Program-made: the position numbers and the translations under genes | The notes under the pieces: model-generated | Database searches by the model: none | Told to the model about the DNA's origin: nothing | Seen by the model: only the letters and a program-made list of their open reading frames with translations | Origin: Marchantia polymorpha subsp. ruderalis | Taxonomy: Eukaryota; Streptophyta; Marchantiopsida; Marchantiales; Marchantiaceae | Direction of reading: 5' to 3' | Assembly: GCA_037833965.1 (NCBI GenBank) | Contig: AP031357.1 | Span: 9,940,001-10,004,000 of the forward strand | Length of the DNA stretch: 64,000 bases | Part shown: positions 51,572 through 61,660 of the stretch, one piece after another | How the letters are laid out: every line of letters starts with the position of its first letter | How positions within the stretch are numbered: position 1 is the first letter of the stretch

Positions 51572-54500
51572 CTGAAACTACAGAAACACAACCTAGAGAT
51601 CCGTTAGGACCTCTACTTCAAGATTTCAGGGGGAAAGTCTCTCAAGAGTACACTCGGCAAAGCTGCGGGCAATGACTTCCAACTCCGGCTTTTACAACAC
51701 TTCCACTAGCTTGCTGCTAGTGTAGGAAACCCGGTTTGGACTGCCTACTTCGGATCGAAGTCACTCCTACGCGGTGAACAACACTCTCAACTCACAAAAC
51801 GCGCAGAGAACACAGGTCCGCACTGAAGGACTCACTGTGAAACATTCCAGTAACACAACAACAGTCTATTGAAGAGTTTGAATTCTCAGGCACTTGTCAT
51901 TCCCAGAAATACTACAGGGGTTACCCTCAAGGCACCTGCTGCAGCGTAACCTGAATTCACAACCAAGGCTTACACGAAGTAGCAAAACTTCACTTTGGCA
52001 TTCAGGGGAAAAATCCCAAGGAGTACAATCAGGAAGAAACACTCGAAGGTGTAGGGGCGAAACTGTTCAAGTATCTAACTAGTCACTGGCTCTGAGCATC
52101 GGCAGTCACCCGCAGGTGCAGATCCGAACTACTCAAGTCTCTAACCAATGGACTAGCTCTGAACATTCGGCCGAAGGCCTTCAGCTACAAAATGCGGAAC
52201 GCTAAGTTGTAACTCCTCGTGCGTGGTGACAGAACTCAAGGACACAAACACGCAAAGGAAATGGGTTCCTGATCTATACTTCTGAGTTTGGGAAAGAACC
52301 CCAGGCAAAACGCCTGGAACTATTTTATACCTTCTAAGTCCTACCTAACACTACACTGCACTACGCTACGCGCCTGCACGGAACCACGCTACACTACACT
52401 CCGCGGAACCTGTACTACGTCTCCTGCGCGGCCGACTGCCGCGCACTAACTCCCTACCCTGCCAATCTTCCGCTCGACTGCGCAGTCCCAAACGCTGCAA
52501 CGCCGCGGACACCTCCACTTCGAGGGCGGACATGGTATCCTGTGCCTTCGACAGAAAGGCATCGAGCTTCTTTGCTACCTTCCGCCGACTCCTACTGTCG
52601 CCTGACAACAACCCGGCTGCGCGCAATTCAAACTCACGCAGTGTGAGTTTCTCCTGCGCCTTCACTTCCCAGTGGGCTTAGCCCTTGAGACAGTGGGCGA
52701 CACGCCTCGCCGTCTCCACCTTCGTGCGATCCGCCTCCTTCCTGCGATCCTCTTCAATTATCACTAATTGCGATTCGGCTTCAGCACGTTGCGCTCTCAA
52801 TTCGCCGCACTCTGACTGTAACCTGTGGATTAACTCTTCATCTGCCCGCCGTGCGAGCTGACATTGTTCCAACAACCGCGTCTGTCGCACGAGCTCCTCT
52901 GACAAAATCCGATTCTGGGTCTGCTCAGAAATGAGTGCTTCCTTGACCTTCACCTGCTTCTTGGTGAGCTCGTCCAGTTTCTCCTCCTTCATCTTCTCGG
53001 AGTGCTTGTAGAATTTCTGATTAAGTTTGTACTGACCCCACAAGCATGCATGCTTCTCCTTCAATTCCCTCAACTCCTGGTCCACTCTAGCTAATAGCTT
53101 GCTGGTGTGGACTTTAGTGCGAGTCCGCCTGCGCACTAACTCGATGTAAGATCCCGGCTGGAGTGGGTCGGCGTATTTATCGACCTTGCGATCCAAGTAC
53201 CTCAGCAACGGAATCACCTGCTCAGAGAGCGCCGCCGCCGGCGCTCCAACAATTTCCTCCTCCTCCTCCTCGGTGTCTTCTGCTCCTGACATTTCTTCCG
53301 TGGAGCCTCCGTCGTCATCATCCGAGTGGAGAATTTCAGTCGCCATTGATTGCGTCGGCGACTGCCCCGAGTGGGGCTGCACGTCGTCGACGTGTGCTGC
53401 CTGCGAAGGCACGGCTGCAGCCTCGCTGCTCGTCGCCAAAATGTCTAAGGCGGAAGGCGAATGTACTCGTGCGGCATCCCCGTCTCTCGCTTGTTGGTTG
53501 TCTACCGCGTCCTCTCTGCCGTCGTCGCCCGCCGCCGAAGGCGATCGAGCGGAGGGTGGCTGCGCGGGGTTTGATTGCGCATCGCGCATCGAAGTTTCGT
53601 CCCGCGGACAGTCACTCCGCTCCACCGTCTGTTGCTGCTCCCTTGATCGGTCCGTGGGGGCTGTGCCCGGCCCGTGCGCAGGCGCAATTGCCGGCGCCTT
53701 GTCCGCCGCAGGCGTAGCGCCGCGGACATCCATCGCCGAAGGCGACATGGCCGAGGGCCGCTCGCCCGATGTCCCTTGGCCTATAGGCCCTACCGCCGAA
53801 GGCGCATCTATCGGCGGACTTCCCGCCGATGGTGCGGCCTCCGCACGCTCCCTGCTCGTATCTCCTCGGCTCGAAGGCCCTGGCGCCGAAGGCGCAAATT
53901 GCGGCGCGTGGTGCGCCGGAGGGTCTGGCCCCGAGGGCCGGTGTCTCGTAGGCGGTTCTTCCGCCGGCTCCTTCCCCTTCCTACGTTGGAACGGGGGTGA
54001 TTCTTGCCTGTGCACAGGCGGCACGTGTGGAGGTGTCCTGTGCACAGGCGGACTGCTCCTTCCCACGCGTAAGCGTAGATCCACGTCCACTTGTGTTCGC
54101 CGGTCCGCGGAGGCTCGTCCGTCCGCGGAGGCTCGTCTGTGCGCAAACGGAACATCTGTCCGCATCGCACGTGGTAACTCCGGAGGCCCTTGGCCCGTAG
54201 GCGGCCTCTCTCCCGTCGAGGTTGCAGCGTGGCCCGTTGCTCCTGCGGTCGTCCGCGCTTCCTCCTGCCTCTCTGGCGACGCACTTCCTATCTCCGTCGC
54301 AATCGTCGCCGTGTCCGCACTGTCGGCTGGCAACACCAGTCTGCGTGCCTTCTGCTTCGGCCGGCTGTATGGCTCGCACAGCGGCCGCAGTCGAATGGGA
54401 GCAGAGGGTTCTTGATGCTGATCCTCTTCAGACTCTTCCCTCCATCGCCGCTTCCGCGGCACTCGTGCTGCAGGAGTGTGTCTCCCTTCGTCCCTCCGTC

Positions 54501-56718
54501 TTGATGGGGTAGAAGTCGGTGACTCCTCTGCATCAATGTCGACCTCATTCTCCCGCACATACTTCCCGGGATGGTCGATGGACAATGGCGGAAAATGTTC
54601 AAGCTCCGCCGCTGTCAAACAATTCCGCTGTCGATAAAAATTGATGAGGAAAGGAGAAAGATGGTTTAGAGTTCCCCCCTTCTCCTCAAACGCGTGCTGT
54701 CGCATCACCCTGTGCAGGATGCTCGCCCAGTGAATTGGAGTTCCCTCGATGACGCACTCCACAAAAGAAACCTGCCACAATGTGATGTAGCAGGCGCGGT
54801 GCGGCTGCAGTAATTGCATCAGCGCCGCGGACAAAGTCCGGCGAAATCGATCCTTGTAATCACGGGTCCTGTACCCATTCTTGGTAGACCTCCCGGTCTT
54901 GAACAGCTCCACAAATTGCGCCTCTTCCTGCTTGGTCACCTTGATGCTCTCACTGTCGAAAAGGAGATGCCCTGGCATGCCAGCACATCTTCCCAACGCC
55001 TGCGCCCAATCTTGGACTGTCCACCGATCAACATGCGGACGCAATCCGCGCGAGGGTGGTCCCTGTGGCTCTAGCCACTCGCGCACCATATTCGCACAGA
55101 TGTAGTTCCATCCCCATAGCAAGAAATCGAGCTTTCTTGCTATTAAGCGCTCCTCGAACACGCGCAGCCCGTTTTGTGGTAGGCGAAGTGGCACCATCCG
55201 CAATCTGCTCGGTCTCGTCATTGCGTTCCTGGGGTTCGCTCGCCCGCTCATTCTACTTCCGCACCGCCCGAGCTTCTTTCTCTCTCGGCAAACTCTAATC
55301 GCCCTCAATTCCAAATCACGCGCATTCACTTCTCCCTCAATCAACAAGAAATCTCCTGTGCGGCGACGTCGAGAACGTTCAGCAGCCAGCAGATGGATGC
55401 GCGCAGCGCGCACAAGAGATTGGAATCGCGAATTCAAGAATGGGACGTTCTCCGCCGCTCGGTCGAAGGTCATGGTCGGCTCTTGCTCGTGAAGAACGTC
55501 TCACTTGATGGCCGCGCCGGCTGTACGCTGGAACGGTCTTCGCTCTCACGCGCGGCTTCACGCTCCGCCGTCGTCGATTAAACTCTCACGCTCGAATTGG
55601 CGGATTTGAACTCCGCGAGCGTGTTACTCCGCGGACATGGGGGGCGTAGCGCCGAAGGCGAGTTTTCCGCCTTGCGCGGTACACTTGTTCGTACCGCCCC
55701 TCGGCCAATCCCCCTCTGCCTTGACGCGTGTGTCCGCATGTCGGACAAAAGTTCAACTCCTGCCTGTGCGCAGGCAGGAGCCTCGGCGGATTCTCCGCCG
55801 GCACGGAACTTCATCCTCCTGTGCACAGGCGATCGCCTGTGCGCAGGCGAATTCCGTGCGCGGCGTCGCGCTGGCGCGGAAGGCGTTGACCGTGGTCAGC
55901 CGTCTCCGTCCAGTCTGTCCGTTCCTTGTCTCTTCGTCGGCGCTTCCGCCGCCGCAACTCCGTCCGTCCAAGAGCGCATCCACCCTTCCCGTCCGCATAG
56001 TCCGTACCGATTTGATTACTCTGGCGGCTCTTCCGCCGTACGCGACGCTGCGCTGGCGCGGAAGGCGCCGTACACTTTCTACCTCACAAGGCGCATTTCT
56101 AGGGCCCAAGGCGGTTTTTCCGCCGACGCCGAAGCGCCTGTGCACAGGCGAGCGCCTGTGCGTAGGCGGACTTCGCGCCTCGCCTAACCCTACTTCGCCT
56201 GTGCACAGGCGAACGCCTTCGTCCGCGCATAGGACAAAACTTGATTCCCCCTTCGGCGTAGGCGGAATTCGCGCCGGTGGCGAACTCCTTCCGCCGTAGG
56301 CGACCGCCTCCGTTTCTTCCAATAGTGATAACTCCCTAAGTCCTCATCCGTTCCAAGCGTTCTTGGGCTCGTTGGAATCAGTGCGTCGAGCTTTTTCCAG
56401 CGGGACCCTAACTTGGTCAAGGCGCCCGAGGGTTGAACTAATTATGGAAGGTTTCCCTACAGCCGCGGACGCAACCTCCGAAGGCGGGTTTTGCGCCTTG
56501 CGTCGTAGGGGTCCTAACTGCAGAGCTCGCAGGGAGGGTGGTGCCTGTCCTTACTGCTGCACCCCAAATCCCAGATTCTACAAGATCCCTCGAGAGTCCC
56601 CGCGATCTTCCGGATTCACTCCGTTTTGATGTACCGAAGGCTATTTACAATGCTGCCAGGGTACAGTTTTCCAAAAATGTTTTAATTTCCTCAAAATTGC
56701 CAAAAGTGGGGTACCACA
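51347..56718 (-). mobile_element. Solo LTR D (family A type)
   Basis: It starts TGTAATAACCC and ends GGGGTACCACA, so it is a minus-strand LTR of 5372 bp. AGAAG flanks it on both sides (51342-51346, 56719-56723). No internal region adjoins it, hence a solo LTR. On the minus strand the TATA box is at 52322-52329, the two 52-base R/U5 blocks are near 51440-51490 and 51870-51920, and non-coding U3 is about 55474-56718. It differs from A by a few per cent and is likely about as old as C. Confidence 0.94.
52366..55473 (-). pseudogene. U3-encoded protein gene in solo LTR D (broken, about one break)
   Basis: Minus-strand copy of the U3 gene with all sections present: N-terminal WGWN domain, shortened PVHR repeat section (two units against four in A), PSA-rich linker, acidic tract, LLRYLDRK, coiled coil and basic tail. 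It looks broken about once, near the C-terminal end of an otherwise very long open frame. Confidence 0.85.
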
Positions 56719-56723
56719 AGAAG

Positions 56724-57030
56724 GGTGTGACCGCCATCCCATGACTTGCTAACTGCTTGGCAAACTGTAAGTAGCATCCAAGGTGACTTACGCATGCTTT
56801 AGGCTTCATCCATACACTCGGCACTGGCAAAAGAACACTGCTTATCAAAACAATTTCTTCCATGAATTGAAGACTACGGTGTCAACAACCACTGTTCAGA
56901 TTTGCAAGTATATCCAGGTTTCAATCTTAAGATGTAAAAGATCCCACGGAAAAGACAGTCATCGTTAACATAGTCAGATGATTTGAAATTTGTCTCTTCG
57001 AATTCGAGAAATGAGCACCTCTTGTGTGAT
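56724..57030. other. Flank right of solo LTR D
   Basis: About 300 bases with no gene recognised. It is the continuation of 50675-51341 before D inserted, and leads into the heat-shock-like promoter at 57031. Confidence 0.4.
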
Positions 57031-57135
57031 GGAAGTTTCCAGAGAGTTTTAGAAAGAACCTTCCAGAGAAATATATTAGAAAGATCGGGAGTGGGCACGG
57101 CCTGGAGAGAGATTCCTTGAAACACAAGTATAAAT
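57031..57135 (+). promoter_or_regulatory. Possible heat-shock-type promoter (two HSEs and TATA box)
   Basis: GGAAGTTTCCAGAGA (57031-57045) and AGAACCTTCCAGAG (57055-57068) both fit the alternating nGAAnnTTCnnGAn pattern of heat-shock elements. A TATAAAT box lies 60-100 bases downstream at 57129-57135. The order and spacing suit a plant small heat-shock protein promoter on the plus strand, but no matching coding frame follows, so the promoter may be an orphan or chance. Confidence 0.4.
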
Positions 57136-57277
57136 TCCCAGCATGGGAGTATGGGATACGATGCTTACTCCAATTAAGTGTATCAGGTATGGTCAGTATG
57201 GAGATGATTCAGCCATGAAACTATGATCCGGCACTCGATATGTTCCATTATTATTGTCATTTTTGGAGACCCCTCCG

Positions 57278-57327
57278 CTGGAAATAGGACCTATTTCCAG
57301 ATCTGACCTATTCAATAGGTCAGATCT
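57278..57327. repeat. Two adjoining perfect hairpins
   Basis: CTGGAAATAG / CTATTTCCAG with a GAC loop (57278-57300) overlaps by two bases a second perfect inverted repeat with 14-base arms, AGATCTGACCTATT / AATAGGTCAGATCT, around a single C (57299-57327). They lie directly before the tRNA-like tandem array. Confidence 0.8.
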
Positions 57328-57338
57328 GGCACTGATGG

Positions 57339-57915
57339 ACTGTAAAAGTGAAAAAAAATTTAAACCAATTCGGTGCTTTTCTCATAACAGACACCAACAT
57401 GATCAGAGCCCAGGCAGGTCTTAAACCCGCAGCACAGATTCACTTCTTGAAAGGCGCTTGCTTTAAGCTACTGGTCCATCCATTCATAGAAAGACGTGAT
57501 GATTGAATACAAAAAGATCTCATAGTCCGGGACTAAAGTGCAAGAGTTGATGAAGCTAAATTACATTCGCTTGTGTTTTGATAACAGACACCAAAAATAT
57601 TGCAGACCAGGCAGAACTCGAACAGCACAAATACACAGTTGGAAGGCTCTCGCATTGAGCTTCTGTGCCATGCACATGAAGAGAACAGAATGACAGAAAG
57701 ATAAGATACTCCGGGACTAAAAAGTGCACCGAATCATTAATTTGCACTATTGTTGGATATCTTTCCATAACAAAAACCAGCAATGTTGGAGCTCAGGCAG
57801 GACTTGAACCCGCAGCACAAATCCGAAGTTGGAAGTCTCTTGCATTGAGCTACTGGACCATTCACAGTGTGCTAATATAAGAGATAAGATGCATAACACG
57901 CTGCGGCAATACTGG
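57339..57915 (-). repeat. Tandem array of three tRNA-derived units (about 190 bp)
   Basis: Units at 57339-57531, 57532-57715 and 57716-57915 each begin ACTRWAAARTG-like and hold a tRNA-like head on the minus strand: 57405-57478, 57602-57670 and 57787-57860. The third head has an A-box-like TAGCTCAATGCAAGAG and a B box GGTTCAAGTCC with a good T stem (GCGGG/CCTGC). Its anticodon and acceptor stems pair poorly, so these are not working tRNA genes. They look like a tRNA-derived SINE or tRNA pseudogene that was tandemly amplified; the shared 3' part ends near TAGTCCCGG on the minus strand. Confidence 0.6.
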
Positions 57916-58018
57916 ACTGTAACAATCCATAGATCTACATAATACTCGTCTATGTTTTCAAAGTACCCCCAAAAGATGGGAAAATGTTTAGTTTGACTTA
58001 ACTATGCCTACCAAGCTT

Positions 58019-58040
58019 AGTCTACCAAGCTTGGTAGACT
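58019..58040. repeat. 22-bp perfect palindrome
   Basis: AGTCTACCAAG followed by its exact inverse CTTGGTAGACT. A partial copy, CTACCAAGCTTAG, lies just to its left. Confidence 0.8.
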
Positions 58041-58128
58041 CCAAACATGGAATAATTTCTACACAAAATCTTAAGGTTATGGGTTGTTATAATCGCTCCC
58101 AAAAGAAAGGCATAGAGAGGCTGCTCAC

Positions 58129-58868
58129 GTCGGATGATCTCAGGCAAGCATTCAAGCATGCTGTCCCTGGACTGCGAAGAGAGAAGTGATCGCTGCTCGG
58201 TCGCCCGCTTCAATCTCCCGACTCCTCTTGCTTCCGCGGAGGATCCGAGGCCATAAGCTCCGCGCTCAAGAGGATATCCCTTCCACATGCACTAGCCAGA
58301 TGAGAGAGGTCCCCTAAAAACGCATGCGTTATTTACCCTGTAAGAAACTTGCGTTAATGTTTCTCGTTTGGTGCTCTCAGTGAGGCCGTATTCAAAGATA
58401 TTCATTAGTTTTACCACATATAGATAGTGACAAGATGTTTTGATGTACATAATGTCCTTCCGTGGATCAACTACATCACGCACTAATGGCTGAAGAAAGA
58501 ATCTGAAACCGATAGATAGTATTTGTCTATAGTAACCTTTTTTACTTTGTTTTCAACACGATATAGTTTCCTACAATTTCATGAGGAAGAAAGAAAGAAA
58601 TGTATTAAAGTTAACTAAAACTCATATACTTCACTCTCTTCGTGAATCCAGCTTTACTTGCAGGGGTGCTTTCGGTGCAATCTTTTGATCATTGATTGCA
58701 TGCAAGAGTTCAGAGATAGATAAAAAAACTAAAAACGGAGTTTACTCTGAGTTTTACCTATCCCTGAACTTTTGCACGCTATTAATGATCAAAGAGATTA
58801 TCAGAGTGATGGTGTGCCATCGGTCGGATGATCGAGCATTCAAGCACGCTGCCCCTTGACTGCGCAGT
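58129..58868. repeat. Pair of short direct repeats (58129-58182 and 58822-58868)
   Basis: Both contain GTCGGATGATC, GCATTCAAGCA.GCTG and CCT.GACTGCG in the same order. They are about 690 bases apart and flank the foldback at 58679. They may be remnants of one dispersed repeat family; no coding sequence is linked to them. Confidence 0.5.
58679..58799. repeat. Imperfect foldback, MITE- or miRNA-precursor-like
   Basis: Arms of about 49 bases (58679-58727 and 58751-58799) pair with few mismatches: TGATCATTGATTGCATGCAA against the inverse of TTGCACGCTATTAATGATCA, then AGTTCAGAGATAGATAAAA against TTTTACCTATCCCTGAACT. The loop is about 23 bases. No target duplication is obvious. Confidence 0.55.
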
Positions 58869-58952
58869 TCTTGCTACTCGTTCCGAATAGCACGTCACCC
58901 GCCTAACTCACTGTGAGCCTTACTAGACCCACCAATGTACAAATTTATCAAT

Positions 58953-59053
58953 ATTTCACGTAACGTTGATCCTCATCGTTACGTGAAATACGATCATTTG
59001 ATGCGACCAATGATATTAGGATTCCATTGTCGCATCAGCGTAAATGGAATCCT
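58953..59053. repeat. Cluster of inverted repeats
   Basis: Perfect 13-base arms ATTTCACGTAACG / CGTTACGTGAAAT (58953-58965, 58977-58989), then 9-base arms TGATGCGAC / GTCGCATCA (58999-59007, 59029-59037) that interlock with 11-base arms AGGATTCCATT / AATGGAATCCT (59018-59028, 59043-59053). The interlocking pair could form a pseudoknot-like RNA or alternative hairpins. Confidence 0.7.
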
Positions 59054-59291
59054 GGAAGAAACAACATTCGAAGGTTGTTAGCAAAACTACATAGGGAATA
59101 CTGTGGCTAACCATATGAAACTTGTGAAATGAACCAAAGTTGTGAAATGAATAAAGTAAGCAAGCAAAAATGATTATATTCTCCATTCGCGGCATGCTGA
59201 AGTATAGTTCTCCCTTGACTACGCAATATTCTTCCCACTGAAGACTGAAGAAGTCTTCCTGTCTTGTAGTTGTCGCGGTCCAACCATTCAT

Positions 59292-59354
59292 GAACAAAAT
59301 CGAGGCTAAGTCCTTCGACCTTAAGGGTCGAAGGACTTAGCCTCGATTTTGTTC
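59292..59354. repeat. 63-bp perfect hairpin (29-base arms)
   Basis: GAACAAAATCGAGGCTAAGT plus CCTTCGACC is followed after TTAAG by its exact inverse. The perfect pairing over 29 bases with a five-base loop implies a recent origin, since the AT-rich surroundings otherwise look decayed. Confidence 0.85.
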
Positions 59355-59828
59355 TCAAAGAAATCAATATCAAACTCTGCGTTATCTCACTGTCCCCCAA
59401 TATAGAATCTCCGATGTCCAATCTAAGAATTCGTACATTTCTCCAGTTAAGATCGGAATGTCTTCAGTACACGCATTTTCTTCGGATATGAAGAAATACA
59501 CAAGATAATTCTTGACTATCTTTTCACATTCGGAGAGCACGTTTGGTTTTTTATCAGCTCATCCTGTAAGAACATGTTCACGAGTGACATAGAGTAGTAG
59601 AGGCACGAAACGAAGCAAGTACATGGAGTAAACTGAAACTCTGTCAGCAACATAAGGCAACAACAATTAAAACAAAACTTGTTATAATAGAAAGAGAGCC
59701 AAAAATAAAACCTATCCCTCCATTCCTCCCCAGACTCTTTTCTCCAAGATAGATACCAAATTTTTTATCTAGAAAAGAGTGTGGAGAAAAAGAAAAAGAG
59801 AAGCGTAAGTATGGTATGAGCGCAAGAT

Positions 59829-60270
59829 TTATCTAGAGCCTGAACGAACTGTGCAAGTCAAAGTGAGCATGAGTACCGAAGAACTGCAGCAGCCTCCTTC
59901 TTGGTCTGCAAGATGCCCGCCCAGCCACACATTCTTGTGCGTAGAATGAGAATCGGAATGAGAATCGGAGGCACCCATTCTCAAGTGTCTTGCGCACTCT
60001 CTTATACTCGCAAGAGACCAGGAGGAGGCGTACCTTGCGTCTAGAAGCATCGTGGCTCCTCTTCTCGAGAAGACCGTTGTCGCCTCTGGCCGACTTTCTG
60101 GCCGTTTTGCCACGAACGTTGCAGTTGAAACTGTCGAATACAACTGTCCAATACGACGGTCCAAGACTAATTTCAAGACGGTCCAAGAGTCTCTCATGCA
60201 CGAGTGTCTAATCAGAGCCAAGGATAAACCCGAGGCTGAGTTCGAGCCTAACTACCTGACGTGTGGATGA
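59829..60270. other. Short open frames of unclear status
   Basis: The stretch is less AT-rich than its surroundings and is open on the minus strand (130 codons, 59829-60221, Ser- and His-rich near its C-terminal half) and on the plus strand (72 codons, 60052-60270, starting MAPLLEKTVVASGRLSG). I recognise neither. Overlapping open frames on both strands, no clear promoter and no known motif leave it undecided whether this is part of a host exon or chance. Confidence 0.2.
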
Positions 60271-61344
60271 GTTACCATTTTATCTCAAAAGAAAATGCTT
60301 CTGAGTTTTAATCTTAGGAATGACCACAGTATCAACTAGAGGTCGAAAACAAATATAAAAAAAATCTATAAAATTTATTTTAGTATAAACAAAGAATGCC
60401 GCTCGAACAACCAGTAGCAAATAACTGACAATGTAGAAATTATAACGTGATAAAATTAATCATATCTAATATTATTTCAGTGAAGTCCAAGATTGGATGC
60501 ACTATTTTCCTAAAACACAAATTTCGTGAATGGTGGAACGGACTTCGATAGCTAAAAGCACCATCAATTCCAGAAACTAACACTATGGTACAATGTAGGA
60601 TTATCAGAGACAAGGTTGGAAAGTCGCGACGAATATTATAAGTTCTTCTTTCATGATTCTTTCAATCGCATGAAGATCAGACTATCGCAAATGACACTTC
60701 TTCTTATTAATTGAGGACGACAATAGATATACTGAATAGTACTATCATACATCAATGCAAAGAGATATTCAATTCATGATTGAGAACAAATTTTAGTGAA
60801 CAACTCTCTTTTAATAAAGATATGTGCATTTAGGAGTATTGCATATTTGTTCAAATGGTTTACATAAAACATGAAATTAAGTGCATGAAAAAAAACATGA
60901 ATTAATTTCTGAAAGAATACTTCTTGAAAGAGTTTTCACTTATTTGCATATAATTCTTCTAATATATCTTTTGAGATGGAGATAATTGCCAAGATTTAGA
61001 AATAAGTAAATGAAGAAATTGCTTTTGATGTAAGTCGGATTGCTATATAGTTCATCTATGTTTGTATTTGTGATAAACTAAGATTTGTTATGACCAATTT
61101 GTGCTGAATTGCCATTTATGAGATTGAGTATCACTTTTCGTTCAAGAGTTCATAAGGAGTAAAGAACAGAGTGCAGAGTCATGTTGTGCCATCTGCGGTA
61201 TGTAAAGTGACATTCTGCTTCATCAAACATGTGGAGTAAGTTATGAATGATGATGCAGGACTCCTTGAAACACAAAAATATTATTTTTCTATGTTGACAT
61301 TCTATGGTATATATAAAAGATGGAAATATTGTCAAAAACTTTGT
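60271..61344. other. AT-rich intergenic stretch
   Basis: No open frame of note, no RNA gene and no clear repeat structure was seen in this roughly 1.1-kb stretch. Confidence 0.5.
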
Positions 61345-61660
61345 AAGTTTAACATTAGGGATCAAAAAATTAGTTCACTCGACAATGCAACACAATTGTG
61401 AAAATGAGAGATATCTAAAAAATTTATTTTTTTTATATAGATCTTATTAACAAGTACAAGCAAATATAATATCATTGTCATCATACATTTTTTCTTGTAG
61501 TGTATTGATAGATAACTCTAATAAGTAAACCAATTGTTGACGTGTTGTTCTCAACTAAGATGTCAATCCCTACCTAACAAACATACAAATTGTTTACATG
61601 TCACTCTCAACTAACACATTGACTCTCTACCTATCAATCACACGAATTGGTAATGTGACA
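61345..61660. repeat. Diverged direct repeat, left copy
   Basis: It resembles 63745-63985: both have CTTGTAAG-like, then AACACAA, AGATCTTA.CCACAAGTACAA-like, ATAACTCTAA.AAG and TTGTTGACG.GT..TTCTCAACTA blocks in the same order, about 2.4 kb apart. They could be two decayed copies of one repeat, or ends of an old element whose interior is no longer readable. Confidence 0.4.

Noticed and set aside
57787-57860. A working tRNA gene on the minus strand
   Set aside because: A- and B-box-like blocks and the T stem are good, but acceptor and anticodon stems pair poorly and three similar copies repeat in tandem. Called tRNA-derived repeat.
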